Shown: piece after piece, positions 1-9,727 of the stretch
How positions within the stretch are numbered: position 1 is the first letter of the stretch
Layout of the letters: each line of letters opens with the position of its first letter
Origin: Pelagibacteraceae bacterium AG-337-I02
GTDB taxonomy: Bacteria > Pseudomonadota > Alphaproteobacteria > HIMB59 > GCA-002718135
Reading direction: 5' to 3'
Assembly (NCBI GenBank): GCA_003282155.1
Contig: QBZY01000012.1
Coordinates: 1 to 47,414, forward strand
Length of the DNA: 47,414 nt
Program-made: the position numbers and the translations under genes
Notes under the pieces: model-generated
Database searches by the model: none
Told to the model about the DNA's origin: nothing
The model's input: only the letters and a program-made list of their open reading frames with translations

Positions 1-852
1 AGACGTCTTTCTAAAAATGGCCACAAAATTATTGTTCCATATCAAAGATCTGTACAAGAAGCTAAAATCCGACTTTTAGGTGTAACAGGACAGGTAATTC
101 CATTTCGTTATTCTTCATTAGAAGAAAAAAGGATTAGATCCGTTTTAAATAATGTGGATGTATGCATCAATTTGAAAACTACATACGATCAAAAGAAAGG
201 TGATTTTAATAATACAATATATAAGTTTAACCAGAAACTTACTAGAATTCTAAAATCTAGTAAGGTATTAAAACAATTCATTTTTTTTTCTGGTTTAGGT
301 GTAGATATTGATAAAAATTCAACAAGAAGCTTAGCAATTCATAAATCTGAAAAGATAGCTTTTAAACAACTAGAAAATGTAATTATTATTAGGCCGGGCG
401 TTATTATAGGTGGTGGTGATATTTTTATGAAAAGACTTTTGCCAATATTTAAAGCATCATTTTTTGTCCCACTTTTTGGAGATGGTTCAGCAAAATTCCA
501 ACCAGTATTTATTGATGATGTATCTCTAGCTGTTGATGAAATAATTAATTCCAAGATTAAAGGGAAAAATATTTATGAGCTAGCTGGTCCTAGAATTTAC
601 ACTTACAAAGAATTCTTTAATTATATTTCCGATTTCTTAGAGAAAACTAGAGTTTTAGTTCCTTTTCCTATGGTATTTATGAAACCAATGATAAATATTG
701 CTGAAAAAACTCCAATTTCGCCTCTTACGTCGGAACAGTTAACATTATTTGAAAAAGATAATCTTCTTTTAAACGTTGATAAATCATTCCGAAATCTAGA
801 TATTAATCCACAGGATACATTACAAATACTTAAAAATATTGTTGCAAATTAA
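1..852 (+). CDS. NDUFA9-like complex I family protein (NAD-dependent epimerase/SDR fold), 5' truncated
   Basis: The reading frame is open from base 1, so the start lies outside the window and 283 residues are visible. An internal ATG at 154 is not the start: the upstream in-frame residues (KNGHKIIVPYQRS, then LLGVTGQVIPFRYS) match the second Rossmann strand of the atypical SDR family that includes the mitochondrial complex I subunit NDUFA9. Later segments fit the family: FIFFSGLGVD, IIRPGVIIGGGD and FQPVFIDDVSLAV. The N-terminal GxxGxxG nucleotide loop is off the edge. In alphaproteobacteria such proteins are annotated as complex I NDUFA9-family. They are thought to bind NAD(P)H structurally, but their bacterial role is poorly known. 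A plain sugar-nucleotide epimerase is less likely. The gene ends 117 bases before gltD. Confidence 0.8.
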   Translation, partial: RRLSKNGHKIIVPYQRSVQEAKIRLLGVTGQVIPFRYSSLEEKRIRSVLNNVDVCINLKTTYDQKKGDFNNTIYKFNQKLTRILKSSKVLKQFIFFSGLGVDIDKNSTRSLAIHKSEKIAFKQLENVIIIRPGVIIGGGDIFMKRLLPIFKASFFVPLFGDGSAKFQPVFIDDVSLAVDEIINSKIKGKNIYELAGPRIYTYKEFFNYISDFLEKTRVLVPFPMVFMKPMINIAEKTPISPLTSEQLTLFEKDNLLLNVDKSFRNLDINPQDTLQILKNIVAN

Positions 853-866
853 GGATATTCTTAGTT

Positions 867-887
867 TTAGTACATAAGTGGTACTAA
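867..887. repeat. Perfect 7-bp inverted repeat in the gltD upstream region
   Basis: TTAGTAC (867-873) and GTACTAA (881-887) are perfect reverse complements separated by a 7-base loop. The repeat sits 14 bases after the NDUFA9-like stop and about 80 bases before gltD. There is no immediate T-run, so it is a weak intrinsic terminator at best. It could equally be an operator for gltDB. The rest of the 853-969 gap is AT-rich and shows no clear Shine-Dalgarno sequence before gltD. Confidence 0.45.
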
Positions 888-969
888 TATTATAAATTAT
901 TGTTTCTTTTTTTATCTTGAATGTGTATTTGGTTCAATCTAAATAAAATAGTAAACAAATGATAACTAA

Positions 970-2415
970 ATGCTAAAATTTACAAAAATAAACAAGGAAA
1001 ATCCAAGTAAAATATCTGCTAAAGAAAGAGTTAGATCATTTGATGAGATCTATGCTAAATACGCATCTCAAAAAGCTGAAGAACAAGCCTCAAGATGTTC
1101 TCAATGCGGAGTACCATTTTGCCAAGTTCATTGTCCTCTTCATAATAATATTCCAGATTGGTTAAAGCTTACTGCTGAGGATAGAATGCAGGAGGCGTTT
1201 GAAATTTCTAGCTCAACAAATAATATGCCTGAAATTTGTGGTCGTATATGTCCCCAAGATCGTTTGTGTGAAGGTAACTGTGTAATTGAACAATCAGGTC
1301 ATGGTACTGTCACTATAGGATCGATAGAAAAATATATTACAGATAAAGCTTGGGAAGAGGGTTGGGTTAAAAATATAGAGCCAGTTGAAGAAAGAGATCA
1401 AAGTGTGGGAATTATCGGTTCTGGTCCTGCTGGTTTAGCAGCAGCAGAAGAACTTCGTAAAAAAGGATTTCAAGTTACAATCTATGATCGCTACGATAGA
1501 CCTGGTGGTCTTTTAATTTATGGTATTCCAAATTTTAAACTAGAAAAAGATATTGTTATAAGAAGAACAAATCGACTTAAAGAAAGTGGAATTAAGTTTG
1601 AATTAAACTGTGAAATTGGCAAAGACATTACTTTTGGTGATATTAAAATTAAGCATGATGCTGTTCTTATAGCTACCGGAGTTTACAAATTTAGAGAAAT
1701 TAATCTTAATACTTCCAATTTTAATAATGTTGTACCTGCCTTAGATTTTCTAATAGCAAGTAACAAAACTGGATTAAAAGATAAAGTTGAAGATTTCACA
1801 AATGGTAGATTAAATGCAAATGGGAAAAATGTAGTTGTCATTGGTGGTGGTGATACAGCTATGGATTGCGTTAGAACAGCTGTAAGACAAGGAGCAAAAT
1901 CTGTTAAGTGTCTTTATAGACGTGATAAAACAAATATGCCCGGTTCGCAAAGAGAAGTCCAAAACGCAATAGAAGAGGGTGTTGACTTTCAATGGTTGAC
2001 TCTACCAACTGAATATTTTGGAAATGGTTCTTTAAAAAATGTCAGAACAGTTTTAATGCAACTCGGAGAACCAGATGATACAGGTAGGAGGAAACCAGAG
2101 CCAAAAGAAGGTACGGAAAAAGACCTAGATGTCGATTTAGCTATAGAAGCTCTAGGTTTTGAACCTGAAAATTTACCTAAGCTTTTTGATAATAATGATC
2201 TGACAGTTACTAGATGGGGTACACTAAAAATTAATTATAAAAATATGATGACATCAGTAGATGGAGTCTTTGCTGCTGGGGACATCGTTCGTGGTGCAAG
2301 TCTAGTTGTTTGGGGAATCAAAGACGGTCGTGATGCAGCAAAAAATATCAATGAATATTTAGTAAATAATTTTGCTGATAAAAATAATATTAATAAGAAA
2401 GCAGTAAATGCGTAA
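970..2415 (+). CDS. gltD: Glutamate synthase (NADPH) small subunit
   Basis: The beta subunit of GOGAT passes electrons from NADPH through FAD and [4Fe-4S] clusters to the large subunit, so that 2-oxoglutarate plus glutamine yields two glutamates. It has 481 residues, a normal length. Two N-terminal cysteine groups (C43, C46, C51, C55 and C90, C94, C100, C104) fit the cluster-binding domain. The FAD-binding loop GSGPAG is at about 150-155 and the NADPH loop VVIGGGDTAMDC begins near residue 288. The C-terminal FAD motif (FAAGDIVRGASLVVWGI) is intact. It lies first in the operon, ahead of gltB, with an 8-base overlap (2408-2415), so translation is probably coupled. The start ATG at 970 follows AT-rich sequence with no evident ribosome binding site. 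Confidence 0.96.
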   Translation: MLKFTKINKENPSKISAKERVRSFDEIYAKYASQKAEEQASRCSQCGVPFCQVHCPLHNNIPDWLKLTAEDRMQEAFEISSSTNNMPEICGRICPQDRLCEGNCVIEQSGHGTVTIGSIEKYITDKAWEEGWVKNIEPVEERDQSVGIIGSGPAGLAAAEELRKKGFQVTIYDRYDRPGGLLIYGIPNFKLEKDIVIRRTNRLKESGIKFELNCEIGKDITFGDIKIKHDAVLIATGVYKFREINLNTSNFNNVVPALDFLIASNKTGLKDKVEDFTNGRLNANGKNVVVIGGGDTAMDCVRTAVRQGAKSVKCLYRRDKTNMPGSQREVQNAIEEGVDFQWLTLPTEYFGNGSLKNVRTVLMQLGEPDDTGRRKPEPKEGTEKDLDVDLAIEALGFEPENLPKLFDNNDLTVTRWGTLKINYKNMMTSVDGVFAAGDIVRGASLVVWGIKDGRDAAKNINEYLVNNFADKNNINKKAVNA

Positions 2416-5400
2416 TCACTTTATTGAAAAGTATAAAAAGGATAAAAAATTCCTTGAAGAAAATAATATTTATAATGAACTAGATGAACATTCATCATGT
2501 GGTGTTGGATTAATAGCATCTTTAGATGGCTTTGAAACAAGAGAAATAGTAGAGTTAGGAGTTCAATCCTTAAAAGTTTTATATCACCGTGGTGCAGTCG
2601 ATGCTGATGGAAAAACTGGTGATGGTGCAGGAATACAGTTATCCATTCCAAAGAATTTTTTTACCCAACAAATAGAAAGAACTGGTCACGCTCCTAATGA
2701 TTTACCTTTTGGGGTTGGTATGATTTTTTTACCACGTACTGATTTTGCTGCTCAAGAAAACGCCCGTACAATTGTTGAATCTGAAATAATTAAAGAAGGT
2801 TTGAAAATATATGGCTGGAGACATGTTCCAATTAATTCATCCATAATAGGTGATAAAGCAAAAGCAACAAGACCTGAAATAGAACAAATACTAATTTGTA
2901 ATGAGGAACTAGAAGATGAAAAGCAATTTGATAACAAGCTTTATATAATTAGAAAAAGAATAGAAAAAGAAATCAGAAATCAAAATATTTCTGACTTTTA
3001 TATTTGCTCACTATCTTGTCAGTCTATTGTTTATAAAGGTATGTTCTTAGCAGAACAACTTTCCAATTTTTATCCAGACATCCAAAACAAAGATTTTATT
3101 TCTAGGTATGCGGTTTATCATCAGCGTTATTCAACTAATACATTTCCTACATGGTCTTTAGCACAGCCTTTTAGAGTCATTGCTCATAATGGTGAAATAA
3201 ATACACTTAAAGGTAATAAAAATTGGATGTCTGCTCATGAACCAAGAATGGAACATAAAAATTTTGGCAATAATGTTGATGATTTAAAACCTATAATTGA
3301 TGCTAAAGCATCTGACTCTGCAGCATTAGATTCGACAATAGAGTTATTAGTAAATGCTAATCGCTCTCTACCTATGGCTAAAATAATAACAATTCCAGAG
3401 GCTTGGTCCCATAGAAGAGATTTTCCAAAAAAAATAAAAGATTTATACGCTTATGGTGGAGCAGTTATGGAGCCATGGGATGGTCCAGCAGCAATATGTG
3501 GTGCTTACGGTGATTGGGCAATTGCTGGAATGGATAGAAATGGTCTTAGACCTATAAGATATACACTAACAAAAAATCTTCTTATTGCTGGTTCTGAAAC
3601 TGGAATGGTTGATATAAAAGAAAATGAAATAGTAGAAAGAGGAAGAGTAGGACCAGGTCAATTAATAGCAGTTAATTTTAAAGAGAAAACATTCTTTAAA
3701 GATCATGAAGTAAAGAAATACTTGGCAGAAACAAAACCATTTGGTGATTGGACGAAAAAAATTACGTACATTGATAAACTTGTTCAATCTGTTGATGAGG
3801 AATTTAGAGATTTAGACTCTAGTGATCTAAGAAAAAGAATGGCATGTTTTGCTTGGTCAGTAGAAGACATAGAATTAATACTTCATCCAATGATTGCCGA
3901 AAAAAAAGAAGCAACAGGATCGATGGGTGATGACACACCATTAGCTGTTCTTTCAAATAAATATAGAGGACTCCATCACTTTTTTAGACAAAATTTTAGT
4001 CAAGTTACAAACCCACCGATTGATTCATTAAGAGAGAGAGTTGTTATGAGTCTTCGCACGAGGATTGGAAACTTAAGTAATATTCTTGATGAAGATGAAG
4101 ACCAATGCGATCATCTACAATTGAACTCCCCCGTTCTTTCAATTGAACAATTCAAATCCATGCGTAGATATATGAAAGATACCGTGAAGATCATTGACAC
4201 TACAATGGATAAAACAAATTCTGAAAATAATTTTGATACAGAAATTTCAAGAATAAACCGAGAAGCGGAACAAGCTGTTAGAGAAGGCTATGTTCATATA
4301 ATTTTAAGTGACAAAGAAATGTCTAAAACAAGAATAGCTCTTCCTATGATATTGGTTACAAGTTCTGTTCATCATTATTTAATTAAACAAAATCTTCGAA
4401 CTTTTATTTCCTTAAATGTTCAATCTGCAGAATGTTTAGATGTACAATATTTTGCAGTGCTTATCGGAGTAGGAGCAACAAGTGTAAATGCGTATATGGC
4501 ACAACAAGCGATAGCAGAAAGACATAAAAAAGGATTATTTAAAAATCTCTCATATGAGGAATGTGTAGAGAGGTTCATTAATTCCATAAATAATGGTTTG
4601 CTTAAGACTATGAGTAAGATGGGAATATCAGTTATTAATTCATATCGGGGTGGTTGTAACTTTGAAGCAATTGGTCTTAGTAGAAATTTAATGAGCAAAT
4701 ATTTCCCTTCTATGAGCTCTAAAATATCTGGTATCGGAATCAGTGGTATTGAAAGAAGATCTAGATTAGCTCATGACAAGGCTTATGAAGAAAGTGTTAT
4801 TACGTTGCCGATTGGAGGAAACTATCGCTACAGATTTGGTGGTGAAAAACATGCTTTTGAAGCAAGATCAATTCATATGCTTCAAACTGCAGTAACTTCT
4901 AATAATTATTCTTTATTTAAAAAATATTCTTCGATGATTGATGAAATGGATCCTATAAATATTCGTGATCTTTTAGATTTCAAAAAGAATAATGATAACA
5001 GTAACTCTAACTCGGTAGAACCATCTCAAGAAATTAGAAAAAGGCTTGTTGCACCTGGGATATCACTTGGAGCTCTGAGTCCAGAAGCGCACGAAACTCT
5101 TTCTGTAGCAATGAATAGAATTGGAGCTAAATCTGATTCAGGTGAGGGCGGTGAAGATCCAATTAGATTTAAATCTAAGCCAAATGGAGATAATGCATCA
5201 TCAAAAATTAAACAAATTGCAAGTGGAAGATTTGGTGTAACCGCGGAGTATTTAAATAATTGTGAAGAAATCGAAATCAAAGTTGCTCAAGGTGCCAAAC
5301 CTGGTGAGGGTGGACAATTGCCAGGAGGTAAAGTTACTGAATTAATTGCTAAACTAAGACATTCAACTGAAGGAGTGACCCTTATTAGTCCGCCTCCACA

Positions 5401-6925
5401 TCATGATATTTATTCTATCGAAGATTTAGCTCAGCTGATTTACGATTTAAAACAAATAAATCCAAAAGCTAAAGTATGCGTTAAACTAGTTGCTCAGTCA
5501 GGTATTGGTACAGTTGCAGCTGGTGTAGCAAAAGCAAAAGCTGATACTATACTTATCTCTGGTCACAATGGTGGAACTGGAGCGAGCCCACAAACAAGCA
5601 TTAAGTATGCAGGACTTCCTTGGGAACTTGGATTAAGTGAAGTACATCAAGTTTTATCTTTAAATAACTTAAGAGATAAAGTTATTCTCAGAACTGATGG
5701 TGGTTTGAAAACAGGAAAGGATATTGTTATTGCTGCAATGCTTGGGGCAGAAGAATATGGAATTGGAACAGCAAGTTTAGTTGCTATGGGCTGTATCATG
5801 GTTAGACAGTGTCATTCTAATACATGTCCTGTTGGAGTTTGCTCGCAAGATGAAAAACTCAGAGAAAAATTTACAGGAACACCTGAAAAAGTAATTAATC
5901 TTTTTAGTTTTATTGCTGATGAAGTGAGAGAAATTTTAGGATCATTAGGTTTCTCTTCTTTAGATGAAGTAGTTGGAAGATCTGATCTTTTATATCAAGT
6001 TAGTAGAGGAAGTTCTGATCTTGATGATTTAGATTTAAATCCAATTATTCAAACAATTGATTCATCTGTTGGAGAATTCGAAACAAAGAAAAATACAATT
6101 AATAAAGTAAGCGATAGCCTTGATCTTAAAATCATAGAAGATGCTAAATCTTTCTTTGAAACAGATCAAAAAATTGAACTAAACTATAATATAAAAAATA
6201 CTGATAGAGCAATTGGTACAAGGCTTGCATCAGAAATAACCACTACAAAAGGTATGAGTAATCTTCGAGAAGATTTCTTTACTGTTAATTTCCATGGATC
6301 TGCCGGACAATCTTTTGGAGCATGGAGTGTAAAAGGAACTACTCTAAGAGTTTTTGGTGATGCAAATGACTATGTGGCAAAAGGATTATCTGGTGGTAAA
6401 ATTGTCATTCAACCAAGCACATCTTCACAACTACTAACAAATAAAAACGTTATCATTGGCAATACTGTTCTATATGGTGCAACACGTGGTAAACTTTTTG
6501 CAGCTGGAACTGCTGGTGATAGATTTGCTGTCAGAAACTCTGGCGCACATGCTGTTATTGAAGGATGTGGTGATAATGGATGTGAGTATATGACCGGTGG
6601 AAGTGCAGTTATTCTTGGTGAAGTAGGAAATAATTTTGGCGCGGGAATGACAGGAGGTATGGCATTTGTTTATGACAAAGAAGGAACTTTACCACTTCGA
6701 ATTAATCTTGATGATATTTTCTATCAGCAACAAATGACAAGTTATTGGGAGAAAATTTTATATCAAAAAATTGTAGAACATATCAAAGAAACAAATTCAC
6801 GGTACGCAAAAAACTTACTTGACAATTGGGAAAATGAGAAATTACTCTTTTGGCAGATAGTGCCAAATGAAATGATCAATAAATTTGAAAAACCTGTTTT
6901 ATTACAAGAAGAAAAATCTGCTTAG
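2408..6925 (+). CDS. gltB: Glutamate synthase (NADPH) large subunit
   Basis: The alpha subunit of GOGAT hydrolyses glutamine in an Ntn-type amidotransferase domain and channels ammonia to the FMN site, where 2-oxoglutarate is aminated and reduced. It has 1505 residues, full length. The predicted mature N-terminus is C31 in SSCGVGLIAS, so a 30-residue propeptide should be removed. The [3Fe-4S] cysteines are visible as C1129, C1135 and C1140 in GCIMVRQCHSNTCPVGVC. The synthase loop GAKPGEGGQLPG and the C-terminal GXGXG beta-helix domain (from about residue 1240) are present. The start overlaps the gltD end by 8 bases. The stop TAG (6923-6925) interlocks with the stop of the convergent hydrolase gene, leaving no space for a terminator. 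Confidence 0.97.
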   Translation: MRNHFIEKYKKDKKFLEENNIYNELDEHSSCGVGLIASLDGFETREIVELGVQSLKVLYHRGAVDADGKTGDGAGIQLSIPKNFFTQQIERTGHAPNDLPFGVGMIFLPRTDFAAQENARTIVESEIIKEGLKIYGWRHVPINSSIIGDKAKATRPEIEQILICNEELEDEKQFDNKLYIIRKRIEKEIRNQNISDFYICSLSCQSIVYKGMFLAEQLSNFYPDIQNKDFISRYAVYHQRYSTNTFPTWSLAQPFRVIAHNGEINTLKGNKNWMSAHEPRMEHKNFGNNVDDLKPIIDAKASDSAALDSTIELLVNANRSLPMAKIITIPEAWSHRRDFPKKIKDLYAYGGAVMEPWDGPAAICGAYGDWAIAGMDRNGLRPIRYTLTKNLLIAGSETGMVDIKENEIVERGRVGPGQLIAVNFKEKTFFKDHEVKKYLAETKPFGDWTKKITYIDKLVQSVDEEFRDLDSSDLRKRMACFAWSVEDIELILHPMIAEKKEATGSMGDDTPLAVLSNKYRGLHHFFRQNFSQVTNPPIDSLRERVVMSLRTRIGNLSNILDEDEDQCDHLQLNSPVLSIEQFKSMRRYMKDTVKIIDTTMDKTNSENNFDTEISRINREAEQAVREGYVHIILSDKEMSKTRIALPMILVTSSVHHYLIKQNLRTFISLNVQSAECLDVQYFAVLIGVGATSVNAYMAQQAIAERHKKGLFKNLSYEECVERFINSINNGLLKTMSKMGISVINSYRGGCNFEAIGLSRNLMSKYFPSMSSKISGIGISGIERRSRLAHDKAYEESVITLPIGGNYRYRFGGEKHAFEARSIHMLQTAVTSNNYSLFKKYSSMIDEMDPINIRDLLDFKKNNDNSNSNSVEPSQEIRKRLVAPGISLGALSPEAHETLSVAMNRIGAKSDSGEGGEDPIRFKSKPNGDNASSKIKQIASGRFGVTAEYLNNCEEIEIKVAQGAKPGEGGQLPGGKVTELIAKLRHSTEGVTLISPPPHHDIYSIEDLAQLIYDLKQINPKAKVCVKLVAQSGIGTVAAGVAKAKADTILISGHNGGTGASPQTSIKYAGLPWELGLSEVHQVLSLNNLRDKVILRTDGGLKTGKDIVIAAMLGAEEYGIGTASLVAMGCIMVRQCHSNTCPVGVCSQDEKLREKFTGTPEKVINLFSFIADEVREILGSLGFSSLDEVVGRSDLLYQVSRGSSDLDDLDLNPIIQTIDSSVGEFETKKNTINKVSDSLDLKIIEDAKSFFETDQKIELNYNIKNTDRAIGTRLASEITTTKGMSNLREDFFTVNFHGSAGQSFGAWSVKGTTLRVFGDANDYVAKGLSGGKIVIQPSTSSQLLTNKNVIIGNTVLYGATRGKLFAAGTAGDRFAVRNSGAHAVIEGCGDNGCEYMTGGSAVILGEVGNNFGAGMTGGMAFVYDKEGTLPLRINLDDIFYQQQMTSYWEKILYQKIVEHIKETNSRYAKNLLDNWENEKLLFWQIVPNEMINKFEKPVLLQEEKSA

Positions 6926-7653
6926 TTATTTATTATTGATAGAATAGATTCGTTTATTATTTTTAAATCAAACTCATCCGATAATCGATGATTACTATTT
7001 TTTAACAATATAATTTGCATTTGATTGCCTTTAATTTTTTTTACTATTTTTTCTGGAACATTAGGCGCGACAACATTATCTTTAAGACCTTGTATTAAAA
7101 TTAAAGGTTTATTCCATTTGAATTCTTTATTTAAAATTTTATTTTTTCTACCATCAACAATATATTTTTTTTTAATAAGATAACTAAAACCATAGGAAGA
7201 ATATTTTATATTTCCCTTATTGTTCATTTCTTGTTTTTTCTTTAAAGAGAGGTTATTATAAAACTCATCAATATAATCAGGTGCTGCAGCAAGTCCAACC
7301 AATCCCACAATTCTTGTTGATCTTGCTTTGGCAGCTAAAAACATTAACCATCCACCCATACTGCTACCAACTAGTATTTGCGGCCCTTTGGCAATATTAT
7401 CAATGATATCAATTAAGTCTTTCTTCCAATCTGAAATTGTAAAATCTTCGAATTTTCCATCAGATTTACCATGACCACGGCATTCAAAACGGATAAACTG
7501 AAATTTGTTTATTTTAGCAAATTTTTCTAAAGACAAAGCTTTTTGACCACTCATATCTGAGTTGAGGCCGTGGATAAAGATGATACCAGGACTCTTACCC
7601 CTTAAAGATTTATAGCGAATTCTTTCTTTTTTCTTATTAATAAAGTAAGGCAT
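6922..7653 (-). CDS. Alpha/beta hydrolase, ABHD10/serine-esterase-like
   Basis: This 243-residue alpha/beta-fold hydrolase has a complete apparent catalytic triad: Ser98 in the nucleophile elbow GSSMGG, Asp192 in GLKDNVV and His222 in NSNHRLSD. An oxyanion-hole segment, FIHGLNSDMSG, lies near residues 26-36. The compact fold with little lid resembles the ABHD10 or small thioesterase/esterase group. The substrate cannot be read from sequence. It has no signal peptide, so it is probably cytoplasmic. The start at 7653 is 30 bases from the divergent GT4 start, and the stop overlaps the gltB stop by 4 bases. Confidence 0.85.
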   Translation of the reverse strand: MPYFINKKKERIRYKSLRGKSPGIIFIHGLNSDMSGQKALSLEKFAKINKFQFIRFECRGHGKSDGKFEDFTISDWKKDLIDIIDNIAKGPQILVGSSMGGWLMFLAAKARSTRIVGLVGLAAAPDYIDEFYNNLSLKKKQEMNNKGNIKYSSYGFSYLIKKKYIVDGRKNKILNKEFKWNKPLILIQGLKDNVVAPNVPEKIVKKIKGNQMQIILLKNSNHRLSDEFDLKIINESILSIINN

Positions 7654-7683
7654 CTTTGATACAAATACTTATATTTTAATAAA

Positions 7684-8811
7684 ATGTCATCATTTAATGT
7701 CGCTCAAATTGTTCCCTCTTTAGATTCTGGTGGTGTCGAAAGAGGTACTATTGAAGTCGCAAATTATCTATCTGAATTAAATTTAAAAAATAGTATTATC
7801 TCTAATGGTGGACATTTAATTAAAGAAATTGATAAGAACTATACTGATCATTTTCAATTACCAGTTAACTCTAAAAATTTTTTTATTTATCTATCAATTG
7901 CTAATCAATTAAAAAAATTAATTATTAATCAAAAAATTAATGTTGTTCATGTACGATCAAGAGCACCAGCATGGATTTTAAGTTTTATAAAAAATAGAAA
8001 CTTCAAAACTATTTCTACATTTCATAATGTATATAGTGGCAATTCTTATTTTAAAAACATCTATAATAAGCAATTATCCAAAGTTAATCAGATTGTTGCA
8101 ATTTCAAATTATGTAAAAAATGAAATTAGTAAAAAATATAATTTAGATTCAAATAAAATTAAAGTAATCAATAGAGGAGTTGATGTTAAATATTTTGAAA
8201 AACCAATATTAGATTCTCAAATAGAAAATATAATAAATAAGTATCAAATTGATACCTCAAAAAATATTATTCTATATCCAGCAAGGCTAACAAACTGGAA
8301 AGGTCAAATTGAGTTTTTAGATATATTTAATAAGATACAAAATGATAATCTTTTACTTTATTTTGCAGGCGATACAAAAAATCAATCTTATACAGAAAAA
8401 CTACAGAATAAAATTCAAAGTTTTAACCTTAGTCATAAATGTAAGATTATAGGTAATCTATTTAGAGATGATTTGAAAATTTTATATTACCTATCATCAA
8501 TTATTACCTCTTTTCCTTTACAAGCTGAAGGCTTTGGAAGAACTATAAGTGAAGCATTAATAATGAAAAAAAAGATACTCGCTTTTAACTATGGGGGTGT
8601 CAAAGATCAGCTCGATAAATTAGATGATATCTATAAAGTAGATCCTCATAAATATAATGAAATAGATATAAAACTGCAAAATATAATAAAATTAGATGAT
8701 GAAAAATTTTTCAACATTTCTTTAGATAGTAAAGACTACATATCAAAAAAATTTTCAAAATACCAAATGGTACAAAGTTACGTAGACTTATATGAACAGC
8801 AATCAATTTAA
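7684..8811 (+). CDS. Glycosyltransferase family 4 (GT-B)
   Basis: This 375-residue GT-B enzyme is likely to transfer a sugar from a nucleotide donor during lipopolysaccharide or other surface-glycan synthesis. The N-terminal domain opens with SLDSGGVERGTIEVANYL (residues 12-29), a common GT4 acceptor-side signature. The donor-site motif EGFGRTISEAL, with the conserved E-x7-E spacing, lies in the C-terminal domain, followed by FNYGGVKDQL. It overlaps the next gene, a GT9, by 20 bases, so the two form an operon. The exact sugar is unknown. Confidence 0.9.
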   Translation: MSSFNVAQIVPSLDSGGVERGTIEVANYLSELNLKNSIISNGGHLIKEIDKNYTDHFQLPVNSKNFFIYLSIANQLKKLIINQKINVVHVRSRAPAWILSFIKNRNFKTISTFHNVYSGNSYFKNIYNKQLSKVNQIVAISNYVKNEISKKYNLDSNKIKVINRGVDVKYFEKPILDSQIENIINKYQIDTSKNIILYPARLTNWKGQIEFLDIFNKIQNDNLLLYFAGDTKNQSYTEKLQNKIQSFNLSHKCKIIGNLFRDDLKILYYLSSIITSFPLQAEGFGRTISEALIMKKKILAFNYGGVKDQLDKLDDIYKVDPHKYNEIDIKLQNIIKLDDEKFFNISLDSKDYISKKFSKYQMVQSYVDLYEQQSI

Positions 8812-9727
8812 CAAAATTCTAGTTGTAAAGCATGGATCACTTGGTGATATTTCATTTTCTATACTTGCCATGGCATCTATAAAGCAATTTTTTGGTAACG
8901 CCACCATTGACTTACTCACTGAAGAAAAATACATAAATTTTTTAAGCAATTCTAATTATTTTAGTTCGATTTTTAAAGATAACAGAAAAGGGATAATTGA
9001 TTCAATAAAGGTTATATTAAAAATTAATCAAAATAAATATGATTTAATCATAGATTTACAAAATTCTAAAAGGACAAATAATTATTGGTTATTCTTAAAG
9101 CTTATTTCAAAAGTAAAAGTTAACGGATCACGTTCTAATTGTGATATTCAATATGTAATTCCCCCACAAGGAACCGAATCTCCGCAACAAGGTTTATACA
9201 ATCAACTAAAGTTAATTGGAGTAAATAAAATTAATCAAGATGTTGATTGGCTTTCTAAAAATACTACAGCAATTAATGAAGACAAAATAATCTTAATGAT
9301 ACCTTGTGTGTCTAAATCAGGTAAGGACAAGCAATGGTCACCAGATAAATTTGCAACACTTGCAAGATCTCTGGAAAAAAAAGGATATCAAATTTGTGTT
9401 GTTGGTCAAAATTCAGATAAAGAAACAGTAGAAATAATCAATAATGCGTGTCAAAAGGTTATTGATTTAACTGATAAATCTCCTCCTGAAATTATCTACT
9501 CCGTTGCTAAAAAAAGCAATTTTGTAATTAGTAATGATACTGGCCCAGGTCATATAGCAGCTTTAAGTAATTCACCTATTCTTTTTTTAGCTAAAGATAA
9601 TATTATCTCAAAATCAAACTTGTCTGAATATAAAAATGGTTATACGATTTTAAGTGATACAATGGACTCAATATCAGTAAAAAAAGTTTTAGATTTTTTA
9701 GATGATATTAAATTGACTAATAAATGA
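8792..9727 (+). CDS. Glycosyltransferase family 9 (heptosyltransferase-like)
   Basis: This 311-residue protein resembles ADP-heptose:LPS heptosyltransferases (GT9). The N-terminal segment KILVVKHGSLGDISFSILA is the typical GT9 opening, with a conserved Gly-Asp near the acceptor site. The C-terminal donor motif NDTGPGHIAALS matches the family signature (D/N-T-G-x-x-H-x-A). It probably adds a heptose or related sugar to the lipid A core, consistent with kdsB elsewhere in the window. The start lies inside the 3' end of the GT4 gene (20-base overlap), and the 3' end overlaps the convergent GT9 gene by 30 bases. Confidence 0.88.
   Translation: MNSNQFNKILVVKHGSLGDISFSILAMASIKQFFGNATIDLLTEEKYINFLSNSNYFSSIFKDNRKGIIDSIKVILKINQNKYDLIIDLQNSKRTNNYWLFLKLISKVKVNGSRSNCDIQYVIPPQGTESPQQGLYNQLKLIGVNKINQDVDWLSKNTTAINEDKIILMIPCVSKSGKDKQWSPDKFATLARSLEKKGYQICVVGQNSDKETVEIINNACQKVIDLTDKSPPEIIYSVAKKSNFVISNDTGPGHIAALSNSPILFLAKDNIISKSNLSEYKNGYTILSDTMDSISVKKVLDFLDDIKLTNK

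Noticed and set aside
853..969. Glutamine-type riboswitch before gltD
   Set aside because: Only one AT-rich inverted repeat is present, with no conserved core I recognise from glnA or downstream-peptide motifs.
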